A stretch of 64,000 bases of DNA from Acanthosepion pharaonis (taxonomy: Eukaryota; Mollusca; Cephalopoda; Sepiida; Sepiidae), in assembly GCA_903632075.3 (NCBI GenBank), contig CAHIKZ030003496.1:1738501-1802500 (forward strand). Direction: 5' to 3'. Shown in pieces: positions 22,700 to 32,739 of the stretch (positions are counted from its first letter, which is position 1; each line of letters begins with the position of its first letter). The notes under the pieces were generated by a model. The model had not been told where the DNA came from. It saw only the letters and a list, made by a program, of their open reading frames with translations, and did no database searches. A program made the position numbers and the translations under genes.

Positions 22700-23537
22700 A
22701 ATTTACAGAGCATTAATATTATAAATTAATTGATTTAAAATATGGTTATTTTCGCTACACAGTTCCAACCATGTTTCAAAAATAGAAGTTTCAAAAGTTT
22801 AAAGTTTGTAATTTTAAAATTGAAACTAAAATTAAAGTTAAATTGAATGAATTCTAACCTAAGTTTCTTTTAAATAATACTACACGCACTAAAAAGAATC
22901 CCAAAAAAAAAGCAAATATAGTAAAATAAAATTAATATGAAATGCCATAAGATGTAAGCTTTTGAATGACCCATGTCCTTTGTACTTACATGAGAAACAT
23001 TATATCACTAGGTTTTATATATATATAAAAAAAAAAAAAAAAAAAAATGTAACCTCATATACATACTTAAACTTGAATTAATACATAAAGTTTACTAATT
23101 CTGAGAAATGACTTAGATAGTTTTGTAGTCTGGGCCATTAATATTACTTAAATAATATCTAAATTAAAAGTTTAAAATTGTAATTTACATATACTTTGAT
23201 AGAAAAAAAAATTTTTTTACTTACTATGAGTAATTATCCTTCTGTTATAAAGTAATATAGTCTAAATTAAAACTAACAATGAAAATATTTTAAAATTTTA
23301 AAGTTATAATTTTAAAATTTTAAAATTGAAATTAAAATTGTAGTAAAATAAAATGAATTCTAACATGTTATTTATACATACATATGAAACTTTATTAATT
23401 AGGTTACATATATTTGAAATAAATAAATTAATTAATTAATAAATAAATAAAGTTTACTAAATCTGAGAAATGACTTAGCTAGTTTTGTAGTAAGTGCCAT
23501 TAATATTACTTAAATAATATTTAAATTTAAAGAGAAG

Positions 23538-23572
<35 letters not shown>

Positions 23573-24173
23573 ACATATACTTTGATATGGAAAAATAATC
23601 TTACTTAATATGAGTAATTTTCCTTCTGTTATAAAGTAATATAGTCTATTAAAACTAAACAATGAAAATATTTTAAAATTTTTAAAGTTGTAATTTTGAA
23701 TTTGTAATTAAAATTGTAGTTAAATTGAATGAATTCTAACCTAAATTTCTTTTAAATAATACTACACGCATTAAAAAGAATCCAAAAATAACACCTATAG
23801 TAAAATAAAATTAATATGAAATACCATAACATGTAAGCTTTTGAATGACCCATGTCCTCAGTACTTACATGTGAAATATTATAATAATAGGTTTATATAT
23901 AAAAGAAAAGTTTACTGAATCAGTGAAATTAAGTAACCATTTCTGCTGTCATAGTCATATACAAAAAAAAAAAAAAAAAAAAAAAAAATGTAACCTCATA
24001 TACATACTTAAACTTAATGTTAAAATAATCCTACATAATATAATGGATTCTAATACATTTAACTGTTCTTAAAAAGAATATAGTAAAATAAAAATTAAAA
24101 AGGAAAATATTTCAAATCGTAGTTAAATAAAAAGTATTGTAAAAAAAATCTTTAATTTTAAAAGATGACGTTG

Positions 24174-24212
<39 letters not shown>

Positions 24213-24600
24213 CAGACGACATCCATTCAACCGACGTCAGGTTTCAGTGTAAAATACATCCTCACCCCTTACCAAAATGTAGCTAATAACTGATACAATG
24301 ATACTGTCATAAGGAAAATCTAGACACCCCGTGTTCAATTTGAGTAGAATATTCTGTAACCATGGAAACGTGATTTTAGCTGTGTATTTAAAACCCGGTA
24401 AATTTTAAAAGTTACTCCAAAATTCGCTTGAAGATGAAATAGAACTAATGCTTTTAATTTATTTGCAAAAAAATAAAATTAGGGGTTTTAGCTTCTATTT
24501 TTGAAACATGGTTGGAACTGTGTAGCGAAAATAACCATATTTTAAATCAATTAATTTATAATATATATATATATATATATATTCAAGAAAGTTCAAGAAA
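22700..24600. mobile_element. TIR element of about 1.9 kb, non-coding
   Basis: The left end 22717-22800 (TAAATTAATTGATTTAAAAT ATGGTTATTTTCGCTACACA...) is inverted at 24477-24560. TTCAAGAAAGTTCAAGAAAG appears outside both ends (22447 and 24583), perhaps a copied target. The body holds internal direct repeats, for example GAGAAATGACTTAG at 23102 and 23467, and an ACTACACGCA...ACCCATGTCCT block at about 22880 and 23758. No transposase is seen. A relative in opposite orientation is at 61845-62230. Confidence 0.75.
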
Positions 24601-24865
24601 GACATTTTAGGCACTAACACGTAAAAAGAGAATATCTCATATCGAGAATATTTAACATCGAAAAACATAAAGGAAAAAAATTAATTATTTTTAATAATAT
24701 GTGGAAATCTCCACATTCTGCCTGATCGCGAGACCGGAAACACGTGTAGCAAAATTATGGAAAATAAAACATAATATTTTTCTCATTACAACCAAAAATG
24801 TTTGCGGTTTCTCTCTTCTTTTTAATATACACACTTTTCTCTCGTTGGAACTACTATAACCTCTT

Positions 24866-24868
<3 letters not shown>

Positions 24869-24919
<51 letters not shown>
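24869..24919. repeat. (TA)n microsatellite
   Basis: Perfect TA run. Confidence 0.95.
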
Positions 24920-24922
<3 letters not shown>

Positions 24923-25034
24923 GGGTGGGTGTCTGTTCCTAAAATCTGGAAATCCCATTACCTATATCCTTTTACCTCCACAGATTAAACATGGTTTTGT
25001 CGGAAGAAGAAAGAATTGACTTCTTCTTTTCTAG

Positions 25035-25330
25035 GCTATGCTAAAAAAGAAGGTGTACTCAACGAAAATTACAGATGCAACACATTTGATGGAACGCAGA
25101 AAGAGTGAATATGCTAAGATTGACATGAATGTGGAGTTATTGCATCGGATTCCCGTGAATCTTGCAAAGCGCATCAATCTGGAATTCATATTGAAGATGT
25201 TATTTATTAATATTCTAATTCAATAAAATGTTGAAAATTCCATCTCTTGAAAATATGCATGTTTCCAAACTTTAGGGACTCTTTGTATATACGCAGTGTT
25301 CTTTACTAAGTATTATTGTATTATAAAAGA
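25035..25330 (+). pseudogene. Tc1/mariner-like transposase C-terminal remnant
   Basis: The open stretch KKVYSTKITDATHLMERRKS ... AKRINL (about 25038-25185) followed, after a frameshift, by GIHIEDVI and a stop resembles the end of IS630/Tc1-mariner DDE transposases, where a conserved NGGH(I/F)E... motif precedes the C-terminus. The 3' flank with TTTCCAAACTTTAGGGACTC TTTGTATA resembles the degraded element end. The DDE residues are not present here. The family call is by protein style. Confidence 0.5.
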
Positions 25331-25419
25331 GTTATCTTACGTTAATCGAATTTTTGCTTTTCTGTATCATGCCTTGGTGTGTTGTGTTTTGATATCTGAC
25401 AAGTGAGTCTACGAGAAAG

Positions 25420-25650
25420 TGTTTTGGTTGACTGTTTACTCGTGTCTTAGTAAAAACTCCGACAAAGTAAACCTGGCAACTGCTCTCAAAATTTACCTCA
25501 AACAGTGGTTAACTGGAGCAAGAAATGTAAATTTTAATACCTCCAGAATAAAACTCCTTTCATTTTATGAGCACGGAGAACATTTTCTGCCTGCAATCAG
25601 TATGGCAGACGAGCAAGACCTTTTTTAGACTCACGTTTTCCACTGATATA
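25420..25650. repeat. Dispersed repeat shared with 60735-60860
   Basis: AAACTCCTTTCATTTTATGA GCACGGAGAACATTTTCTGC CTGCAATCAGTATGGCAGAC parallels the block ending ...GCCTGTCATCAACATGGCTGAC at 60.8 kb. It is non-coding and multicopy. Confidence 0.5.
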
Positions 25651-25654
25651 AAAC

Positions 25655-25870
25655 GGGGCGACTATATTGAATCAGTTGCTACATCTTCTGCAAGGAAAGT
25701 TGGTTGACTATGTTATTCCAGAAAATTCTTGGATCCATCTTGCATATTTATAAATCTACCATTCGTCCGTGCATTGAATATTGCTGCCATATCTGATTTG
25801 GTGCTCCTGCTATATATCTCGAGATTCTTGACAAAATTCAAAGTAGGGTCAGTAATGTTATTGGTTCAGT
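25655..25870 (+). mobile_element. Jockey/CR1-like LINE fragment
   Basis: Plus-strand sequence encodes, with frameshifts, the SILHIYKSTIRPCIEYCCHI region and ILDKIQSRVSNVIG. It breaks off at 25870, next to the duplicated 168-bp block. Confidence 0.7.
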
Positions 25871-25886
25871 CACATTCCTACATATA

Positions 25887-26054
25887 TTGGTTGTAGATAT
25901 CTATATAAAAATTCAACTGTCCAACAAAATTTTTAATGACTTCTTGAATCCCATCCACTTCTTCATAGAAATCATAAAACAGTGTCAAGCACTTTAATGT
26001 CAACACATTAATAACACCAACTTTTTTATTGATACATCTATTATGCCTAGATTT
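25887..26054 (-). repeat. 168-bp duplicated block, copy 1
   Basis: Compared by eye it differs from 26429-26596 at two of 168 positions, with no gaps. Both copies keep the same open frame on the minus strand (a KVGVINVLTLKCLTLFYDFY ... NFVGQLNFYIDIYNQ peptide) and both are preceded on that strand by a TCTAG|G acceptor-like site. No protein family is recognised. Confidence 0.85.
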
Positions 26055-26428
26055 TTTAAAAAAAAGGAAAGAGAGAAAGAGAGAGATTTTTTTTTTTAAA
26101 ATACCAAATCCAAACATGGTATGGTCTTTTTAGCAAATTTTTGGAAGTGCCTACATAAAAAGGGTCATTATTATACCAATTGAATTTGTTTTTATCATTC
26201 TTTAATAGACTTAGACAAATATAGAAGTTTTCCAAATACCATTATTAGGAAAATTACAGATTGCTAAAATCTATATTAATCTTATTTATCGACCTGGCTG
26301 CTCCTTTCAATTTCCTCACTCTCCAGTTGTCCTTACTATCAATTAGATTGACTTTATTCCAAAGTGGGTATTATGCACCTTTCTCCTTCCAGATATGGTG
26401 AGCCATACTGGCTTTTTTATACACCACT

Positions 26429-26596
26429 TTGGTTGTAGATATCTATATAAAAATTCAACTGTCCAACAAAATTTTTAATGACTTCTTGAATCCCATCCAC
26501 TTCTTCATAGAAATCATAAAACAGTGTCAAGCACTTTAATGTCAACACATTAATAACACCAACTTTTCTATTGTTACATCTATTATGCCTAGATTT
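26429..26596 (-). repeat. 168-bp duplicated block, copy 2
   Basis: Second copy of the block at 25887. The 374 bases between the copies are unrelated to it. See the first copy for the shared reading frame. Confidence 0.85.
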
Positions 26597-26639
26597 AAAA
26601 AAAAGAGAGATTAAAAAAATCCACACATCACACCATGAC

Positions 26640-27170
26640 AGGTAAGGGAAAGATCTTTGTTATGATCTTTGCCCATCGACTCAGTGAGGCATTGGACAAT
26701 AAATAAATAACGAGGACGACCAGATTTGATATATCGAAGGCCTTTGAGAAAGTGTGGCATAAGAAATTGCTACACAAGCGCTCCAACTATGGAATTTCTG
26801 GTCCTTTCTAACAGATTGGCCCGTGAAGGTCGTCGTTAATAGCCATTCCCCCGAAATTAATGCAGGCGTCCCCCAACGATCGTTTCCCGGTCCAAAAATA
26901 AAGTGAATGAAAGCAAAACTGCAGAAGTTGAAATCCTTAATGAGGATAGAAGATCTAAGCAATGTCAAATGTCCTACATCTATTGCAAGGAAAGTTGGGT
27001 CACTGTGTTGTGCCAAAAAACCTTTCTTGTTAGAATCCATCTTACACATTTACAAATCTACCATTTGTCCGTGCATTGAATACTGCTACCATATCTGGTC
27101 TGGTGTGTCTGCTGTACATCTTGAGATTCTTGATAAAATCCAATGTAATCATTCCTGACCAGTCCTCTTG
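26640..27170 (+). mobile_element. Jockey/CR1-like LINE, RT to C-terminal part
   Basis: Reading the plus strand with frameshifts gives RT motif A (FDISKAFEKVWHKKLL, about 26725), VKVVVNSHSPEINAGVPQ (motif B region, about 26825-26880), and the post-RT region SILHIYKSTICPCIEYCYHI (about 27042-27100). The YxDD segment is missing, so an internal deletion lies near 26890. This is the most 5' LINE sequence of this family in the window. Confidence 0.75.
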
Positions 27171-27890
27171 ACTTCAGTCACTTTCTCACCGGCATAACGT
27201 GGCTTTATTTTGTCTTTTCTACAAATATTTTCTTGGAAACTTCTCTGACGTATCCAATCCCCCACCCCCGGTGCCTTGACTACATGAATTTAAGCGTACG
27301 GCAAGGAAAGTTTTTCTCATCTTACACATTTATAAATCTACACTTTGTCCATGCATTGAATACTGTTACCATATCCGGTCTGGTGCTCATGCTGTACATC
27401 TTGAGATTCTTGATAAAATCCAACGAAGGATCTGCAATGTAATCGATCCTGACCAGGCATTTTCTCACCGATGTTACGTGGCTTCTCTCTGTCTTTTCTA
27501 CAAATATTTACATTGCAACTGCTCCGTCGATCTTTTTTTTTTCCTGGTGCCGTGACTTCATGAGTTTAAGCGCAGTACTAGATTGGCAACTAGGTCTCAT
27601 CGTTTTACTGTTGACCTAGATAAGATAAATACGTCACTTCTATTCTAACAGTTTCTTTTCTAGCTCTTCTCACCTGTGGAACTATATTCCGATTTCTTGC
27701 TTCCTAGTCACCTATAATCTTCAAAAATTTAAATGTAACCTCAATCATCATCTTCTATCTTCCTGAACCTGTTCTTTTATTGTCCTTTCCTCCCTTCTCC
27801 CCGTCTTTTCATTCTCTTTCACTCTCTGTAACCTCCTGCATTCTAGCAGTATCATTGCTTTGCCTGGTGTGAAATGATTAATAAATATAT
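27171..27890 (+). mobile_element. Jockey/CR1-like LINE tail(s), with 3' UTR
   Basis: A second segment repeats the post-RT region (27310-27470, again with FYKYF at about 27495), then the HRFTVD and WNYIPIS-like remnants, and the 3' UTR ending GGTGTGAAATGATTAATAAA at about 27870. Partial duplication of the HIYKST...ILDKIQ block between 27040 and 27420 shows tandem rearrangement. Confidence 0.7.
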
Positions 27891-27999
27891 CCCATATCAA
27901 ATGGTGTTTTTAAAACCACGTTGCCAATATGGGAATTTAAAAAAAAATCAAAGTTAAAGTCTCCAATGAAGAATGTAAATTTATAGAAAGTACTAAGCC

Positions 28000-28160
28000 T
28001 TATGGTAATTTTCAAGCGTAGCTTAGACGTGGCACAAGGCCGAAAGTATGGGGCGCCCAGTGAGGATGGAAATCGCTACCCAGTCGTAATTGTTGCTAGC
28101 GAGACAAGCTTGCTTACCATTACACAATGTCAAGGTGCCCCGATATTAGACTTATGTATT
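28000..28160 (-). mobile_element. tRNA-headed SINE (GGTTAGCAAGCTTG family)
   Basis: On the minus strand: GTAATGGTAAGCAAGCTTGT (Box A region), then TACGACTGGGTAGCGATTTC with a decayed Box B, then GGGCGCCCCATACTTTCGGC and CTTGTGCCACGTCTAAGCT. The best preserved copy is at 58110-58235. Confidence 0.7.
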
Positions 28161-28212
28161 GGGATTTTAATTGTAGCTAGTAATTGCAGAGATAAACACT
28201 TTTTATAATATA

Positions 28213-28399
28213 CAGTGTAACCCGGATATAAGAGAGTTATCGGGACCCGAGAAGAAGTATTTTATATCCGGGTTTCTCTTATATCCGGGTTTGGTCTATT
28301 TTATATACATTAACACAGGCTCTAATTTGGGACCAGAGAAAATCTCTCTTATATCCGGGTTTCTCTTATATCCGGGTCTCTTATATCCGGGTTACACTG
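28213..28399. mobile_element. 187-bp MITE with CAGTGTAACCCGG ends and TA target duplication
   Basis: The termini CAGTGTAACCCGGATATAAG and its complement at the right end are flanked by TA on both sides (28211-28212, 28400-28401), as in the Tc1/mariner superfamily; the CAGTG start is like pogo/Tigger elements. Internal CTTATATCCGGGTTTCTC repeats give more self-complementarity. No ORF. Confidence 0.85.
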
Positions 28400-28706
28400 T
28401 ACAATGAATGATTGTTATTTTTTATGGACTAATAATCGATGGATTATAAATATAAGCTTCAATAGCAACAATAACTAAAATGGATATCAAATGTAACCCA
28501 ACAAGAAAATAGTAGCATCATTAAGATGTTAACTTTCTATACTACTTCAAAGAAATAGTTAGGAAGGAAGTCCCCCGCCCCATCAATACTGGAAAGAGCG
28601 ATAAGTTGAGAAACCTATATTCCTGAAAAATTGTTTTAATAGAAAAATTTTATAAATTTCAAATGATAGTATTAACGACTGTTCGGCCAATGTTGCCTTA
28701 TAAAAA

Positions 28707-29027
28707 AAAATGGCTAATATTACCATTAACATTAGAGATGAGGGGAACAGATACTACACTTTGATCTCAGCCCGATGTTCAGTGAGGGATGAAAAGCGTT
28801 ACTCAAGTAGCACTGACTCTCCGGTTAAAGAATGCCAAATGTTACCTTACAAGGAAAAGGCTATTACCATTAACATTAGAGATGAGGGGAACAGATACTA
28901 CACTTTGATATCAGCCCGATGGACAGTGAGGGATGAAAAGCGTAACTCATGTAGCACTGGCTGTTCGGTCAAAGAATGCCGAATATTACCTTACAAGGAA
29001 GAAAGAAGACCAGTAGTAGCGTGCTGA
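28707..29027. repeat. 144-bp tandem duplication
   Basis: ATTACCATTAACATTAGAGA starts at 28719 and about 144 bp later, with the partial end of a further unit to the left (GTTCGGCCAATGTTGCCTTA). Because 144 is a multiple of three, the plus-strand frame stays open and repeats a 48-residue peptide (TINIRDEGNRYYTLISAR...VKEC..LPYKE). No family is recognised; probably not a gene. Confidence 0.7.
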
Positions 29028-29029
29028 AA

Positions 29030-29215
29030 TGGCTGTAGAGAGTGCGAAGGCCCCGGGCATCCGTATAGGGAGGGCATCCAATCAAAGAGTGAAATAAAAA
29101 TTTAGTTGATATTTAATTTAAAATAAAGTGTTTATTTCATGTTTCATCTGTTTTTATATATTTAAAATGTCTTCCTTTCTCATATTTCTCAGTACTAGGC
29201 CCTCTGCTTAAATCT
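29030..29215 (-). repeat. Dispersed repeat, inverted relative to 57225-57430
   Basis: GGGCATCCGTATAGGGAGGG CATCCAATCAAA and TTCTCAGTACTAGGCCCTCT correspond in inverted order to TGGATGCCCGGGGACCGTC, TTTTTGATTGGATTCCCTCC and GGGCCTAATACTGAGAAATG at 57.2-57.4 kb. A third partial copy lies at 55975-56115. Confidence 0.75.
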
Positions 29216-29264
29216 TAAGGGTATACAATCAAGGAGTTGACGACCCGGCCATCAACAAATATCT

Positions 29265-29340
29265 GCACGTCACTGCACAAGGCCGAAAATATACAGTACC
29301 CCGTGGGAATCAAACTCACTACACAATCGCAATTGATCTA
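29265..29340 (-). mobile_element. SINE fragment (GGTTAGCAAGCTTG family)
   Basis: GCACAAGGCCGAAAATATAC and AATCAAACTCACTACACAAT match the SINE body in inverse orientation. The head is lost at the (TA)n tract. Confidence 0.55.
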
Positions 29341-29360
29341 AAACATACATACACACACAC

Positions 29361-29368
<8 letters not shown>

Positions 29369-29425
<57 letters not shown>

Positions 29426-29541
29426 CATATCAGAATATATATATATATATATTCCTGATAGAAATATATATATATATATATTCCTGATATATATATATCA
29501 GGAATATATATATATATCAGGAATATATATATATATATCTG

Positions 29542-29611
<70 letters not shown>

Positions 29612-29612
29612 A
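29369..29612. repeat. (TA)n array with CCTGATATATATATCAGG palindromes
   Basis: A long TA tract punctuated by ATTCCTGATA and its complement TATCAGGAAT, giving nested palindromes at about 29450-29530. Confidence 0.9.
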
Positions 29613-29934
29613 GAAGCATGAACCTTCCTGTTAACAATAGAGGAGGTATAGATAGGTAGAGAAAGAAAAAGGTGATGAAGAAAAAATTCTCCCCTCCCCT
29701 GTCCCTCCGTTCTGTCATTCGCACCCTACCTTTAGACGCATACAAATTTCTTTGTATCGATACAAAATTTAATTTTTCTTCCCTCTTTCAGATTTTTCTT
29801 TTTCTTTTCTTCTTTTTTTTTTTTTGTTCTTTTTTTTTTTTTTTTACGCAGCCAACAAAATTGGTTCCAGTGCCTTGGGTAATCTTACAGGCCAAAACAC
29901 TTTTACCAATGGCCAACAACAGACGCAGGGAGAT

Positions 29935-30190
29935 ACGAATAGAGATCAACTCCATTGAGGCCCATTGACACGTGTTTGTTGAGTTGCGCGCCTCTGTTTA
30001 CTGTCGACAGGAAAAATAATCCCTATTATCCCGTTTCTCTGTTCGGAAGTGTTTGGACCGGCGCCTCTCAGCGATCCGCTACTCCCCCGTTCTTGTCTGA
30101 TGGCCTGTGGGTGCTTTATTTCTAACTCCGGCACCAACCACCGACGCCAGCTCTTTGGGAGTTGCTGTAACACGTGTGAATGGTAGAAAC
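29935..30190 (+). other. Possible non-repetitive exon or promoter-proximal segment
   Basis: This stretch is much richer in G, C and CpG than its surroundings (GTTGCGCGCCTC, GACCGGCGCCTCTCAGCGAT) and ends in a strong donor-like GAAAC|GTAAGTACG at 30190/30191. No repeat copy is seen elsewhere in the window. It could be a 5' non-coding exon on the plus strand or simply unique sequence. No protein family is recognised. Confidence 0.25.
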
Positions 30191-30489
30191 GTAAGTACGA
30201 GGTCCTTTAAGAAGACAACACTCGGGGAAAACAAGCGCTTTTTTTTTTATTGGCTGACAACGTACATTTTTTTTTTCTTCTCTATGGCACCCACCCTCAC
30301 ACACAAAAACACATATATATATATATATATACATTATGTATTTATACGTAGATATTGTGACAGGTGTTTATGCACACAGGTATGGTTATCTATCTTGATA
30401 CCTGCTCGAGAAGCAATGGTTATCACAATAGTTAACCAGACAATTACGATCGGGTTCTGTCTGAATTTTTGCGACGAGCAGTTATCATT

Positions 30490-30745
30490 ACCGTATATGT
30501 CGGCGTACAAGGCGTCCTTCTGACCTTAAATTCCCCCATAGGGGATCGTCTTATACTCCCAATATAAAATGTGGACATTAGATCTTGTGGTTTATGGTAA
30601 GTTATTAGAATGGGAGATTTTTGACGGTGAGCTAATCCCTCCTTTTTTGATGTTGTTGAACAAAAACACAACTAGACGTGTATCTCAACTCCCCCCTCCC
30701 AATAGGGGGTCGTCTTATACTCCCGGTATCTTATACAAGCAGTTT
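30490..30745. mobile_element. MITE-like element with TACCGTATATGTCGGCGTAC end
   Basis: The left end TTACCGTATATGTCGGCGTA CAAGGCG and a right region CGTCTTATACTCCCGGTATC are imperfect inverted copies, of the same terminal type as 18970-19482. Internal CCCATAGGGGATCGTCTTATACTCCC and CCAATAGGGGGTCGTCTTATACTCCC are a direct duplication. Confidence 0.55.
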
Positions 30746-30928
30746 AAAGATTACATTCGAGATCAGTGGTACGAGTGGATGGTTAGAGGGAAAATGTCAT
30801 TCAGGATACCGTAATAGCCTATCGAAAACACAGCACCCACTCATGAGATACTGTAGATAGTGGTAGATAATTGACAATATCTCGCCAAAGCTTTTTCATT
30901 ACGATTCGAGTGAAAAAAGGGATATGCT

Positions 30929-30955
30929 TACTGAATTTATTTAATAAATTCAGTA
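30929..30955. repeat. Short perfect palindrome
   Basis: TACTGAATTTATT and AATAAATTCAGTA flank a single central T. No associated element is recognised. Confidence 0.7.
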
Positions 30956-31379
30956 CTATATATTTTAAAATAAGATTTCTGACAGTCGTCTTGTACGGGG
31001 AATATATCCCTAAACCTTCATTTTAACTTGAAAATTTGTGGGTCGTTTTTTACGCCCATTAGCCTTGTACACCACCATATGGGGTATTTTCATTGCTTTC
31101 CCGCGGACTATTATTTTCACCTTAGTTGTTATCATCACAACGTTTCGGTTGTTTTGATTCCGGTTCCAGGGTGTGTTCAAAGAATTTCGAATAACCTAGT
31201 GAATTAAATCGTGAAATTTTGAGTTCAATTTCTGACAGCGCAGACTCTGGGGAAACGGTGGAGAGCCATAACTGAGCAGTACTAAAAGCAAGAACTAAAC
31301 GAGATATCCCTAGACACGGGCAATGGGACGAGAACAGTCTATCCCCGTAGATTAAATTAAGGGTTCAGTTGGAATTACT

Positions 31380-31510
31380 TGAAGGTTATCTGGAAACCTG
31401 AAGAAGGCCGAAGGACACAGCAGCCGAAATGTGATAGCAACAACAAAGATGAGGACAATGGTCTATGTGTGAATAATGTAAATAATCATTACGACTGACG
31501 CGAGATCGAT
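31380..31510 (+). repeat. Hammerhead-like foldback half-element
   Basis: ACCTGAAGAAGGCCGAAGGA followed by AGCAGCCGAAATGTGATAGC and AAAGATGAGGACAATGGTC parallels the right arm of the foldback at 59425-59525 (CCTGAAGAAGGC, GGCCGAAACGTTGTGATA, AAAGATGAGGACAATAGTCC). Only one arm is present here. Confidence 0.6.
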
Positions 31511-31544
31511 CCTTGCAAGGCGTCATATTTATCAAAACGATGTT

Positions 31545-31690
31545 CTAAACGTAATTTAGATGTGGCACAAGACGGAAATCATGGAGCACCCTAGTTAGAA
31601 TCGAACTCACCCCTCAGTCGTAATTGATCGTGCGGGACAAGCTTGTTAACCATGAGATCATGTCGAAGTTCTCACTTATCCAAATCATCT
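31545..31690 (-). mobile_element. tRNA-headed SINE (GGTTAGCAAGCTTG family)
   Basis: On the minus strand: CATGATCTCATGGTTAACAA GCTTG (Box A), TACGACTGAGGGGTGAGTTC GATTC (Box B), then GGGTGCTCCATGATTTCCG and CTTGTGCCACATCTAAATTA. Both promoter boxes are well kept. Confidence 0.7.
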
Positions 31691-32094
31691 AATGTGCCGC
31701 ACGGTCCTCTTAAGTGTGCCACGAAAGTGTGATTGGGTTCGAAATCCCTTCATAAATGTTTCTTCTGATATTGGACTTTAGTTAGGTGAAGACGAAGAAT
31801 TGGCTACCATTTATAGCGATCGGGGGCTCAAGATAAAACATTCGACGGTACGCATTGATATATTTTGGATTTCAATACAAAAACAATGCCCCACATTAGC
31901 TAAAAAAAGACTTTGTCAGTTTTATTACAACTTTCTACTTCTTATTTATGCGAATTAGGCTTTTCAACTCTAAATAACATGAAAAAATAAGAAGCGAGAA
32001 AGACTAGGCTCAACTGAAGAAGAAATGAGGGTCTGAGCTGAAACATTGACTTTTGGTGCAGGAGTAAAATGTGGGTGCGCTTAAACCACCATTG

Positions 32095-32157
32095 AAATTG
32101 GAACTCGGCTCTCCGATTAGCATTTCCGAGCCATTATCCATTGCACCATCCGCACAT
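32095..32157 (-). mobile_element. tRNA-Arg-like SINE segment adjoining the 5S-like sequence
   Basis: The minus strand reads GCGGATGGTGCAATGGATAA TGG (Box A-like) ... CTAATCGGAGAGCCGAGTTC CAATT (Box B degraded), the same head as the SINE at 5715. It starts only about 4 bases after the 3' end of the 5S-like sequence. Downstream, about 32060-32000, a CAACTGAAGAAG...GAAACATTGAC hammerhead-like motif is present on the plus strand. Confidence 0.6.
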
Positions 32158-32160
32158 CAA

Positions 32161-32278
32161 AACTTACAGCACCTGACATTCGCAAGCGGTCACCCATGCA
32201 GGTACTGACCAGGTTCGACGTTGCTTAACTTCGCTGATCGTACGGGAACCGATATTTCAACGTGGTATGGCCATAAGC
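32161..32278 (-). rRNA. 5S rRNA-like sequence (probable SINE head or pseudogene)
   Basis: The minus strand reads GGCCATACCACGTTGAAA... CGATCAGCGAAGTTAAGCAACGTCGAACCTGGTCAGTACC ... ATGGGTGACCGC ... CAGGTGCTGTAAG, recognisable along its full 118-base length as 5S rRNA. The internal promoter (Box A AAGTTAAGCAACG, Box C GGTCAGTACCTGCATGGGTG) is present. Helix I still pairs fully: CTTATGGC with GCTGTAAG, including two G-U pairs. There is no TTTT terminator directly after it; instead a tRNA-like sequence follows. Several substitutions from typical animal 5S argue for a 5S-derived SINE or pseudogene rather than a working gene. Confidence 0.65.
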
Positions 32279-32544
32279 TATTGCCTACAGAATGCATGGC
32301 GTACAATGATGATTAGGCAACTGTCTTCCGTAAGTTTATTTTTTTCCTGGGCGCTTCACCAAATGTGTCATGTGCCAGACTTATTTTGACCGAGGCAACA
32401 AAGCATGATGGTCTAGTGAGTTTCTCTCGCTTAGTGGAGCCAAATAAATAATGTTTACTGTTGTAAATTTTCAAGAACAAAAATAACATGTATACATTTA
32501 CTTTCATCATATGTGTCATGATCTCATGTCCTGCCAGTTGATTC

Positions 32545-32655
32545 AAACTTTATGAAAACCGAAGGATACTGAGAATACTATGGACCGAACCTATGTGAAA
32601 CGACGAAGTTTTAAAGAAAGTTGAAGCGAAAAGGACACTTATACTGTTGGACGTG
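32545..32655 (+). mobile_element. RTE LINE fragment
   Basis: ACCGAAGGATACTGAGAATA CTATGGACCGAAC ... GAAGCGAAAAGGACACTTAT encodes the RRMLRILWTE...EVLKKVEAKRTL region of the RTE C-terminus. The longer copy is at 33705. Confidence 0.65.
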
Positions 32656-32739
32656 CTAGTTCTAAATAGGTTTTAATAATGCTTACAAGTGTCAAAAATC
32701 TAATATCACAAGTCACTGACAGTAAGTTTATTTTGAAAT

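Noticed and set aside
26681..27049. 122-codon minus-strand ORF
   Set aside because: It is antisense to the LINE RT fragment, which has recognisable motifs on the plus strand.
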